Positions 12,596 through 28,653 of a stretch of 64,000 nt of DNA are shown piece after piece. The DNA is taken from positions 682,001 to 746,000 of the forward strand of contig QCXZ01000064.1 in NCBI GenBank assembly GCA_025024175.1, read 5' to 3'. This DNA comes from Rhyzopertha dominica. Taxonomy: Eukaryota; Arthropoda; Insecta; Coleoptera; Bostrichidae. Under the pieces are notes generated by a model, which worked only from the letters and a program-made list of their open reading frames with translations, searched no databases and was not told the origin of the DNA. Position numbers and translations under genes: made by a program. Numbering within the stretch: the first letter of the stretch is position 1; each line of letters starts with the position of its first letter.

Positions 12596-13042
12596 ATGTC
12601 ATATCAGTTGTATAGGAATACCACTTTAGGACATACACTCCAAGAGAGTCTTGATGAATTAATACAAGTAAGTTCCATTGCTTTCGACCTCCACCAAATA
12701 AACATCACGTCTTTTTATTGCAGTATGGTCAAATAACTCCCCAACTGGCTACGAAAGTGTTACTTCAATTTGACAAAAGCATCAATCACACCTTGGCTAC
12801 ACGGGTGAAAGCTAGATTTACGTTTAAAGCTGGTAAACTCAATACCTACCGATTCTGTGATAATGTTTGGACGTTCATGTTAAACGATGTTGAATTTAGA
12901 GAAGTGCAAGAGGTGACCACAGTTGATAAAGTAAAAATTGTGGCTTGCGATGGGAAGAGTAAGTGAATATTTTTTTGCACATTTTGGGTTCTAATAAGAT
13001 TTACTTTTAGATTTTAGCGAAGAAGGCACCTCAAAAAAATAA
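12596..13042 (+). CDS. TfIIA-S: Transcription initiation factor IIA gamma subunit
   Basis: Small subunit of TFIIA, which binds TBP and stabilises its contact with the TATA box at RNA polymerase II promoters. Exons 12596-12667, 12724-12958 and 13011-13042 join in phase to 112 residues, close to the family's usual length of about 109. The N-terminal helical part ([20 protein letters not shown]) and the C-terminal beta-barrel ([31 protein letters not shown]) match the conserved family sequence. Introns are very short (56 and 52 nt). A poly(A) signal lies at 13169-13174. A similar paralogue (TfIIA-S-2) exists in some insects, but the close match favours the canonical gene. Confidence 0.96.
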
Positions 13043-13168
13043 TTTTGTCTTCTTTGTACAGCAGGTGTTACGTGGTTCTGTAAGATCATGTGGTTTTCTC
13101 AGGCGTCTTGAATTTACAAGAGTTCAACATGTTTTGTAATCGGTGGGGTGTAAAAGGCATTGTGTAAT

Positions 13169-13174
13169 AATAAA
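13169..13174 (+). terminator. Poly(A) signal of TFIIA gamma
   Basis: AATAAA 127 nt after the stop codon, within AATAATAAATAATTGGTGG. Confidence 0.65.
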
Positions 13175-13569
13175 TAATTGGTGGTAATTAAAGTGGCAGG
13201 TGTTTGATTTACTTTTAATATTAAATTTGCTGTCTTCAAGAAAACTAATTTAGCAGCAGAGATTTTGAAACCAAACTGTTTTACGACTTGTAAATATCCA
13301 TGTAATAGATGTGGATATACAGAGTTCTTAACAATATATTATTAACTTTAAAACTTCATGTTTTGTTATTCTATATGGATCATAACAAATTTTTTCTTTT
13401 TGGAAATTTTTAACATTTGACATCCCTACAAAACAAAAACATAACCTAAAACAGGCTTCAATTTTGTAGGCATGTAGCGACCAGGTTTATAGTCCAATGT
13501 GTCTCTCTAAATCTAGCAATAATTTCCAATTAGGCGGGAGATCTCCTATATCACTTAAAACAATTGAAA

Positions 13570-15718
13570 ATGCAATTAGTTTTATTATCTGGACTGTCAG
13601 TATATTACAAGCAGGCTATGCATTCTTTTGTTTATCGAACACTTGTAAAGTATAAACAACATGTAACTTTGCTATTATCTAATACACTTCTTTCAGTTTT
13701 TGAACATTACGATGACCCCTACGAGGACTTTAAAATAGGTTGGTTGTTCCAACATCGCAAAAGAGACTGTGCCGATCTAGAATGGGAAGCATTTGTTCAG
13801 GTTTTTCTCAGATCGATTGCATGGATAGTTTTATTACTTGTGGGATCAGAGTTTTGTAGGAAATGGCATTTACCATTGATACACCAAACGTGGCAAATTT
13901 TTTTATCAACTTTTTTTTTAATTTACGAAGTTGGGGTCATTGGGGCGGCGACTGTACTGATTGTTCTGTTGTTATATGAATGTGCATCTAAAATCCACAG
14001 TCAGTTCGTGATTTGGGGATGTACAATCGCACTGTTAATTTTACTAGGGTTTTTTGAAAGTTTTTCACTCCGAGATGTTATTTTGGAGGACCTAGGTTTA
14101 AGCCTTTATCAGTATTATTTAGTGTTAAGCGTGGTTCATTGGATTATGTTAAAGTGCACTAGTTATTTTAGTGACGTGTTTAAGTGTGAAATTTCACATA
14201 ATTTCGTACAGCTATCAGCTTATTGCATGTATCTTCCATTACTTTTCTACGGTCCTTTTATAAGATTTAATGACTTTAAAAATATTTATCATAATGATTT
14301 AAACCAGTCGTTAAAAGCGAGAATTACACAATTAACATTGAAACTGCTGAGATTTAGTTTTTGGTTTTTATTTGTGGAGGTAACTCTGCACTTTTTATAT
14401 GTCAATGCTGCCAGTTTCCAGCCTCAGGTAAGTAAATACATTTTTTTTCAACATGATTATGATTTACATATTTTAGTTTGTTAAAACTTTGCCCCCACTT
14501 GCTCTTTATGGCTATGGGTACAGTATGGGACAATATTTTCACGTGAAATATGTAGTTTTCTACGGATTTGCAACTTCTTATGCTGGTTTTGAGAATGTTC
14601 CTGTTCCAGATGTACCAAGGTGTATAGCGTGGATACATTTGTATTCTGATATGTGGAGGTACTTTGATCCTGGACTGTACACATTTCTTACTAGGTGTGC
14701 AGCTCATACTATCAATACTAAAGGGGTAAACCAACCCATCTGGGGTTACTATTAGGATATTATTATCTGTCTCAGTTTTAGGGTGGTGTCGATTTACAAA
14801 TTGCATCCCCATAGACAGAATTTTCAAGTATAAAAAGTGATATATTTGGAAACATTCATTAAATGTTTGGCTGTTTTCCACATGTTTCTACTTGTCAAAA
14901 TCCTTGAAATTATTGTGCATTTGTATTCAAGCTAAAAATCTAGAACATGCCCAAACAAAAAGTTTCAAAAATTCAAATTTTTTGGTGTGTCTGCTTCACA
15001 CGAAAAGTCTCCCTTGCTAATTTTTTAGGCACTTCTATAATTATTACAATTAAAATGTGAAATTCTCAAGAAGTTAGCAGGCCAATTTGCTTAGTCTAAA
15101 TTCATCAATTCATTCATTTTAATTTCAATAACATTTTGGCTTATTTAAAAATAACTGTAACTATACAGTATTTCATGCATATAATTTTCTTTTACAAAAT
15201 AATATTCTTTAAAATCATGTTTTTTTTTAGATACATATATTTTCCAACAATGAAGTCCAGACTGACAGCAAACAAAATCTTCTCGAGCTTCATCTGTTTC
15301 TCTTTTGTATTTTTATGGCACGGGATGCACACTTACATTTTGATGTGGGCTGCTCTGAACTTCGTAGGGTTGTTTCTAGAAACAATATTCAAGCAGTACA
15401 TAGGCGTCTTCAAGACTGACAGACTGAGCCAAGAAACCAAGAGGCGTTTGGCTGCGTTGCTGGCAGCTCCCCTACTGGCTATGTCGGCACTGTCCAACTT
15501 CTATTTTTTTGCTGGTCAAGAAATAGGGGACGTATTTGTGAGAAAATTTTTGCAAAGTAAGCAAACTCAGTGAAAATATTTCCCTGTTTTTGATTGACTC
15601 TATTTTAGGTGATGTATTTACAAACTCATTGCTGCTGTTTTGCCTCTTTAATTGTTGCCAAGTGTCTGTTGTATTCAAGGAAGGGGTGAAAAAGAAAAGT
15701 AGTGTAAAAGTGAACTAG
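13570..15718 (+). CDS. rasp: Hedgehog acyltransferase (rasp/HHAT), MBOAT family
   Basis: ER membrane enzyme that palmitoylates the N-terminal Cys of Hedgehog (and Spitz in flies) before secretion. Exons 13570-14427, 14477-14694, 15231-15556 and 15609-15718 join in phase to 503 residues, close to human HHAT (493). Multiple hydrophobic helices, the WRYFDPGL motif (Asp350, equivalent to the conserved HHAT Asp) and the catalytic MBOAT His389 in FLWHGMHT are intact. The tail ends with a basic segment (KEGVKKKSSVKVN). The 5' end is the weak point: family alignment becomes clear only at FEHYDDPYEDF (about 13699), immediately after a good acceptor-like tttcag (13691-13696), so the true N-terminus could come from an upstream exon. 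Poly(A) signal at 15748-15753; converges on IFT54. Confidence 0.93.
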
Positions 15719-15747
15719 TGGTCATATATTGTATTTGCATTTTACAT

Positions 15748-15753
15748 AATAAA
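15748..15753 (+). terminator. Poly(A) signal of rasp/HHAT
   Basis: AATAAA 30 nt after the stop codon. Cleavage would fall near 15770, within about 15 nt of the IFT54 stop codon on the other strand. For IFT54 the nearest minus-strand candidate is AGTAAA at 15757-15762, so the two 3' ends would touch or overlap. Confidence 0.7.
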
Positions 15754-15782
15754 CTTTTTACTTTTTTCACATTAGTGCTTAC

Positions 15783-17617
15783 CTAATCATTTGATATCAT
15801 TTGCTTTATTAACATGTCATTGTGTGATATTTTAGATCTAAGATGGACTATTTCCTCTTCTTGCTTTTTTATGTTATTTTCAACTTCTTGAAGTTGGTGA
15901 TACAGTGGTTTGCACAAGTCTTCTTTTAGTCTGAAAAAATTTAATATGATTTAAAAAATTAATGATATTAACAGTGAAAGTAGTTAGTAGTAGACATAGG
16001 TATTTAATAAAATTTCTTGTTGGAGAAAATGTGTAATGTATTTAAGTTTTTATGTTCTCATTAGATAAAAATTTTTTTTACCTCTTTTCTTTGGCTATCG
16101 CTTCCATGTTATGTCGTTTCATTTCCTTCCACATATTTAGTTCATTATACATCGACTCAATATCTTCATTTAGATAACTCACGAGCTTTCCTAGAGGATT
16201 CGCAGTTTTCGTAAGTGTCTGCACTAAATGCCTCAATGGTTCAATCTCCTTGGTAACTCCATCTTTGACTTTACTAATATTGCTCTCGTCCCACTCAATG
16301 CTGGTTTTCAGTGACCCCGATTTGTGTTCGTCCTCAGTGTTGTTGATTTGCTCCAAAATTTGTTCCACAAGCTGGCCCTTGTCGCCAATAATGTCGATCT
16401 GTTGCGAGAGATTTACTTCTTCCGTTAGATGCTCCTCGTTTTGTATAACGACCGTTTCCTCCTCGTCTTCTTTGTTTGAGAAATTTTCAACGATCACGTT
16501 GATTTTTCCCATTGGCACAACCTCTTTCAGGGGTATAGCGGAATCTGGACGTAAACGTGGGGCTCCGGGGCGTGCGCTTGAAGGTCTTACGCTGGGTGGA
16601 CGTAGGAAATTCTCTAATTGTTGTACTAAAATGGATTAAGATTTTTTTACACGTAAATATGACAGATACTGTCCCACAATATGGGCAGATATTGACCCTC
16701 AAGCATAAAGGGAAAATCTTACCTTCTGGTTTATTTTGACTATCATTATTAGTTATTAATAAATTTTCTTCGGCCAATTTGACTTCACTTTCTTTGTTTC
16801 CACTTCGTGGTCTTGCTGATTTAGGTCTATGTGCACTTCTTCTTATACTGGGTTGTTCCGTCTCTATTTTTTCTTCAGATTTTAATTCGCTTACTGTAAC
16901 ATCACCTTCAATTAAATCTGATAAGTTGTTATCATTTTTAATATTCTCTTGGGTTATTAAATCTCCTTCAGTTTCTTTCTTCTCTTCTGCCTTTTGTAAA
17001 ATGACATCCTTTATTTCCTCTTTAGGATTTTGTTCCTCGGATTTAGGACTGATTGTCTCTTTTTTCTTCTTTGGCGTGGTAATCTTTTTACCTTTACTCC
17101 CTTTGGCATTTGTAGATTCATTGCTTCTGCTGCTTTTTTTATCTTCTGTTTCGCTAGTTTTCCTTGTTTTTTTATCATCCACAATGTTTTTTGTAGGTGT
17201 TTCTTTCTTCCTCCGCCCGTTTACTTGTGCAACATACTTAGAACTATCTAACTTCTGATCTATTGCTTTTCCTATTGCTTGAAGTAGTAAATTTGTTTCG
17301 GTGGGCTCTAAACCAGCGATAACTTTGCTAGCTCTTACTTTTAAGTCTTTTTTCGTTATCGTCCTCGTAGCCTCTATCAGTTTGTTCAAAAAAGCCAGCT
17401 TCGCATTCCTCTCTTTAACATTTTCGGAGTTCAGCTCTGTTTCGTTGAACAAACCTTTAAGGAACCCAGTTTCACGTATTACGGTAGTGACTATATCGTG
17501 TAGAAAACGAAACGGTGGCTTCCTGAGCAACTTCTCCGTCAATGGAGGTTTCTTAACGTATCTCCCTAGTAATTTTTGGGTGGCTTGTATTACTTCTGGC
17601 TTTATTTCGTCACCCAT
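15783..17617 (-). CDS. IFT54: Intraflagellar transport protein 54 (TRAF3IP1/MIP-T3)
   Basis: IFT-B complex subunit that links cargo, tubulin and motors in cilia; in insects cilia occur on sensory neurons and sperm. Exons (minus strand) 17617-16723, 16625-16082 and 15930-15783 join in phase to 528 residues. Residues 1-125 form the CH-like MIP-T3 domain (IQATQKLLGRYVKKPPLTEK, PPFRFLHDIV, ETGFLKGLF, FLNKLIEATR). A long Lys/Glu-rich, low-complexity middle follows. The C-terminal part, from about residue 350, is predicted coiled coil (EPLRHLVQTLTKTANPLGK, DIESMYNELNMWK), the segment that binds IFT20. The promoter carries an RFX X-box. The gene is divergent from the zinc finger gene and converges on rasp. 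Confidence 0.94.
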
Positions 17618-17684
17618 CCTGTCGTTTTCTGGATTTTAGCCTGTTCTCCATTATTTAAATTGCCACACTCCGTTGACATCTGTC

Positions 17685-17698
17685 GTTACCATGGCAAC
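17685..17698. promoter_or_regulatory. X-box (RFX binding site) of IFT54
   Basis: GTTACCATGGCAAC fits the RFX consensus GTNRCC-N(0-3)-RGYAAC at every position and is a near-perfect inverted repeat. It lies 68 bp upstream of the IFT54 ATG, within the distance typical of ciliary genes. It also sits in the divergent promoter shared with the zinc finger gene. Confidence 0.85.
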
Positions 17699-18060
17699 GA
17701 AATGCCACGTGATGGCGCCTGCGTACTGTTTCCAGTGGCCGCGCCTGAAATCTAGATCATCCACCATTTTATTTATACGCGTGATAAAGCGGTTGACGAC
17801 GTTCCAGGGGCTCGTGAAAAGTAAGTATAGAAGCAATATATTTTAAACTCGATTCTTGATCACGAAAATGTTTTTGATGGTGTTTTGCTGAGTTTTATCG
17901 CTTCAAACGTCGATGAAAGGCATGATCGAAGGTGCATTCATTTCGAGTAGATGGCATATGTACCGTTTGGAAGCAACTTTCTAGTGCTCTCATTTGAATA
18001 CATCCTAAAACGGACATTAATCAAGTGTTTTGTTAGGAGGTATCACTGTTTGAGGGCAAA

Positions 18061-23839
<5,779 letters not shown>

Positions 23840-24100
23840 ATTGAAATTAAAAAAAAGATTGATGCTGGTGAATAGTTTTTTAAAACTCTTATAGTTTGAT
23901 TTGAACAAAAAATGTCTGAAAGCAACATCATTATCAAGAAAAATTTATAGAAAAAATTAAAAACTTGACTGTTGTAATATCCATGNNGTTGTTTGTACTT
24001 TTTCTTTTTAGTTTTTAGCAAAAATTACATTTATTTGCTAAAATAATTATACACATTTGTACATAAGCATTTGGTGCTGGATTGTTGCATTTCAACTGTA

Positions 24101-24106
24101 AATAAA
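24101..24106 (+). terminator. Poly(A) signal of the zinc finger gene
   Basis: AATAAA 262 nt after the stop codon, followed by GTTGTAGGTGTTT, a GT-rich downstream element. Confidence 0.65.
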
Positions 24107-24332
24107 TGTTGTAGGTGTTTAATGTATAACATTTTTCACAATTATTAGGATTCCTTCCTACTTTTTTATTTGCATGTTAAACTGATCTTTATAGGTTTTG
24201 CTTTCCGTGGGTATGCAGTTGAAATGTGATTTACAATAAATTATTTTACATTTGAAGTTGCATTATTTAATCCCATTTTAATCGCTGAAGATAATTTTGT
24301 GTTTTGTTTATTAGCACAGTGATATTAATTTA

Positions 24333-25770
24333 TAGCGAAGAGCAGATTTCAAAAATGTGCTCTAAAATGGGCTAGGACTGTGAGCGGCCTAAATTAGTAC
24401 ACTTTCCGAGCGAACCGTTGTAGCTAGCAACCAACTGAGGCCATTCCGAAATTCAGGAGGTCCAAATCAGTAAGTATTCTTGTATTCAGCTGAATCGGAG
24501 ACGAAAAAATTTTAAGGTCAAAAAAGAACAAAGGGGTTAGCCTTGGATGTTTTGTGATTTTTGACAAAAATAGATTTAGCTCAAAATCAACGTACAGATG
24601 TATTTTGAACTGCAGAATTCAAAAATGTGCTCTAAAATGAGCTAGGACTGCGGGCGGCCTAAATAAGGACACTTTCCGAGCGAACCGTTGTAGCTAGCGA
24701 CCAACTGAGGCCATTCCGAAATTCAGGAAGTCCAAATCAGTAAGTATACTTGTATTCAGCTGAATCGGAGACGAAAAAATTTTAAGGTCAAAAAAGAACA
24801 AAGGGGTTAGCCTTGGATGTTTTGTGATTTTCGACAAAAAATAGATTTAGCTCAAAATCAACGTACAGATGTATTTTGAACTGCAGAATTCAAAAATGTG
24901 CTCTAAAATGAGCTAGGACTGCGGGCGGCCTAAATAAGGACACTTTCCGAGCGAACCGTTGTAGCTAGCGACCAACTGAGGCCATTCCGAAATTCAGGAA
25001 GTCCAAATCAGTAAGTATACTTGTATTCAGCTGAATCGGAGTCGAAAAAATTTTAAGGTCAAAAAAGAACAAAGGGGTTAGCCTTGGATGTTTTGTGATT
25101 TTCGACAAAAAATAGATTTAGCTCAAAATCAACGTACAGATGTATTTTGAACTGCAGAATTCAAAAATGTGCTCTAAAATGAGCTAGGACTGCGGGCGGC
25201 CTAAATAAGGACACTTTCCGAGCGAACCGTTGTAGCTAGCGACCAACTGAGGCCATTCCGAAATTCAGGAAGTCCAAATCAGTAAGTATACTTGTATTCA
25301 GCTGAATCGGAGTCGAAAAAATTTTAAGGTCAAAAAAGAACAAAGGGGTTAGCCTTGGATGTTTTGTGATTTTCGACAAAAAATAGATTTAGCTCAAAAT
25401 CAACGTACAGATGTATTTTGAACTGCAGATTTCAAAAATGTGCTCTAAAACGAGCTAGGACTGCGGGCGGCCTAAATAAGGACACTTTCCGAGCGAACCG
25501 TTGTAGCTAGCGACCAACTGAGGCCATTCCGAAATTCAGGAGGTCCAAATCAGTAAGTATACTTGTATTCAGCTGAATCGGAGTCGAAAAAATTTTAAGG
25601 TCAAAAAAGAACAAAGGGCCTTGGATGTTTTGTGATTTTTGACAAAAAATAGATTTAGCTCAAAATCGACGTACAGATGTATTTTGAACTGCAGATTTCA
25701 AAAATGTGCTCTAAAATGAGCTAGGACTGCGGGCAGCCTAAATAAGGACACTTTCCTAGCGAACCGTTGT
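24333..25770. repeat. 271-bp tandem repeat array, about 5.3 copies
   Basis: The segment AAAAATGTGCTCTAAAA recurs at 24351, 24621, 24892, 25163, 25434 and 25700, spacing 270, 271, 271, 271 and 266 bp. The sixth copy stops after about 70 bp. The spacing of 266 comes from a small deletion near 25618. Middle copies differ by only a few bases; the first and last are more diverged, as expected when unequal exchange homogenises the centre. No open frame of note runs through a unit. It lies just downstream of the zinc finger gene. Confidence 0.97.
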
Positions 25771-25779
25771 ATACGGTAA

Positions 25780-28650
25780 TATGTTTCCAGATAGACGGTA
25801 ACGTCAAGGGACCACTACAGAGGTCANGACAGTTGTTTCTTTCTTGTTCTCTTACTGATCCTTATAACTAAAANTGATGACATTTGACATTACGGGGTAT
25901 AATTTTTTTATTGCTTTAGGAGAAAAATATTTAAAAATGGCAAATAATCCGACTTGTTAATGTTTTAATAGATTTATTAAAAATATCAGTTACGATTGAT
26001 AACATTGTAACCAAACAATAAATAATAATAGCACTTTTAGTTTCACATAAGTAGACAATAAAAATACTATAGAAAAAAATTAAAATACGATACAAACAAA
26101 GCAGCTGCCGCAGCAGTATCACTTATAATAAATACAGATGTAATAAACATCGCATGTATAATATAGTTAATAATGGGTTGGCATGCTTTTCCGTGATTCT
26201 CCTTAAAATTAGCTTTTCACGGGGGACGGGTCTGTTCCGTGGTCGATGGGCTCGGAAACGGGTAAAAAAATCAACGTCTGGACATTCGAACCGACGGAAC
26301 GACAACCATGAAAAACGGAAACATCGAGCGGACATTGAAACAAAATTTGGACGTTTTGGACTCGATGATCCCGTCGGAAAAACACAATTCTATCACTTAA
26401 GTGTAACAATCTTCGTGTAACACATGGTTTAATAGGACTAATAAATTCATTAATTTTTTTATGACACGTAATATTTAACAGTTAACATCGAGAGCGTGCG
26501 AATGGCATGGACTTAGTCCCAATCAATTTTGTCGGACTGTTGGATTTTTGGCCTTTTTTTTTTTTTTTAGTAAGTTTTAGTTATTGTCGGATAAGTTAGA
26601 TGTGTTACTCCCTTAGACCATACAGTACACTAACAAATTTTTCAATGCATTTTTTTTAATTGTGAGTACAAAAAGAGATACAAAAGTATCAAAATAATTT
26701 TTAATAAAAAATTCCAAAAAAATGTGCCATAGATATAAACATCAAAACAAGTGTCTTGAATACATGAAATAATTATCTCAAGGTTGGGGAGAGGTAAATT
26801 CGTTTTTGTAATAAATCCCATATTTTATTACATTTTGAAATGTGTTCCTTAAGATGTTTTGGGATTGGGTCCCGAATCTTTTTTCTACATTTATCTACAG
26901 TTCTCGGAAAAATTTTCCAATTTACTCCTTTAATGCACATTGAAATCATTTTTGATTAGTACTTGCTCATAATCTCCAAGAAATTTTGGAAAATCAAAAT
27001 AGTTTATGTATTGTGTAGTCTAAGGTAGCCCCACTTGTGATAATTTGATAGATTAATTAATGTTTTACAAATCATACAACTAACATAAACAATAAATAGA
27101 ACGATTATAAGAATTCTAATAGTCTCTAAATACAATTTACACCTGTCTAGTGTAGGAAGGGCATTCTGAAAATATTCTTCATTATTTACAAACCCACACA
27201 TAGAGAAATGTATCCAAAAATTAATTTAACTCCAAGTTGAGTAATTACTTAGATATGGTTGTTCCTGAATATACTATAACACCCGAGCTTTGCTGCAGAT
27301 TTTTCTACCAAAATAAGTACATACAGTCAGTTTCAAGTTAGTGAAAACACAAACATTAAGTGTTTTAAACCTCTGAAATAAACTCCAAAAGCATGGGTGT
27401 CAATTTAGAGCCACCCTGTATGTATGTCTATAAAAGTGTGTTGATGAGCTACAAAAGAGCGAAACGGTTCCAACTGCAGTTTGAATGTAGTGCAGACACC
27501 ATTTTAATGTTCCTTCTTGACCGCTAAGTGTTTTTATAATGACAGCGGTGGTCTTAGTTTCCATTGGTGGCACCATGTTTTTTTCGAGAGCCGTGGTTGA
27601 TAAACAAAAAGTCATTTAATTAATTAATTATTTTCGTGCTAAAAATCAGTTGTTTCCTTGTTATTTCTGTTGAGTCAACAAAAATTTTACTTTATTTTTT
27701 TTACAACTATATATTTGAATATATATTTGAAGTTGGATTTACATGTCGTTTTGAATACCAACAGTTCCAGATGAAGTAATTTTAATTTTCACTTTTTTAA
27801 TGTACCGAAATTAGCAAAGACTTATTAGAATGAGTTTTCATTTTCCCAACCATATTGGAAAATTTCCTTTAAAGATTAAAATTACTTCATCAAGAACTAT
27901 GGAAATTCAAAATAGCATGTAAATCCAATTTTAAATTTTAGTTGCATAAAAAGTTTCACCTGATAGCTCAAACAATAAAAAAAATATTATTACTGTAGCA
28001 TTATACTGGATTTGAAAGCATTATAAACCTGAAATATCGATTTTTATACATGGTGTCCTCGAAACACACCAACAATGTTTGACAGGTGATTTTTATTTTA
28101 ATTTAAATTTAAATTTATTTTAAAAACATTTTTCAAAAAACGCCACACTATCATTATAAAGTCACTATACTGACCTCTAGCAAAAAATGACATGGCGGCC
28201 TGGTGTCAAGTTGAAGTATGTGGATACAGGTTACTTCCTTAAGGAGGCAGTTCATATTAAAGCAGCTAGATGGCTCTTTCATCACCTGTTTTTTTTACTA
28301 ATAGCCATTATCATGGTCACATACATTTTCTTGTACATAAGAGTGTTATGTACTTACCCCATTTCTCTCAAAGAATCAGTATGCCCTTATTGCACCATTA
28401 AGTACTTATTCATCTAGTATGTCCTTTGCTCCATAAAAAAAATTTACCACCTACCTTCATCAATCTCTATAAAACCTTCACGTTCAAGTTTCAACGTAAC
28501 TTAAACTTAAAATCTGACAGTAATCAGTCACTAATCATACCAATATTGGACCGTACGTTGAATATTGAACACGAATCCCCTTAAAACGATCACCTAGAGT
28601 TTGAAAAACGTACTAATAAATGCAATGGCGTAAACTATAGGTCTCGACCT
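25780..28650. other. Intergenic stretch and probable BicD 3' UTR
   Basis: No coding exon is recognised. The part nearest 28650 is probably BicD 3' UTR; minus-strand AATAAA candidates lie at 28092-28097 and just beyond. A GC-richer block at about 26210-26400 has short open frames on both strands but no family likeness; it could be a UTR or a conserved element. A relic of a MITE also found at 47153 lies at 28187-28290. Long T and A runs occur around 26550. Confidence 0.45.
28187..28290. repeat. Relic copy of the 47153-47527 foldback MITE
   Basis: The block GGCCTGGTGTCAAGTTGAAG, then CAGGTTACTTCCTTAAGGAG and AGCAGCTAGATGGCTCTTTC closely matches, in order and spacing, the right half of the element at about 47390-47500. 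The outer terminal repeat is degraded. An open frame across it (28187-28417) is therefore not a gene. Confidence 0.7.
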
Positions 28651-28653
28651 TGG

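Noticed and set aside
13650..13696. 47-nt intron near the rasp start
   Set aside because: GTATAA to tttcag looks splice-like, but neither it nor GTAAAG at 13645 keeps phase with FEHYDD. The open reading through was kept and the start flagged uncertain.
24333..25770. Possible CRISPR-like array
   Set aside because: Units are 271 bp and contiguous without unique spacers, in a eukaryotic genome; it is an ordinary tandem repeat.
26123..26420. Overlapping open frames on both strands in a GC-richer block
   Set aside because: No homology, no splice partners; more likely UTR or non-coding DNA.
28187..28417. 76-codon frame between the satellite array and BicD
   Set aside because: Overlaps a relic of the MITE seen at 47153-47527.
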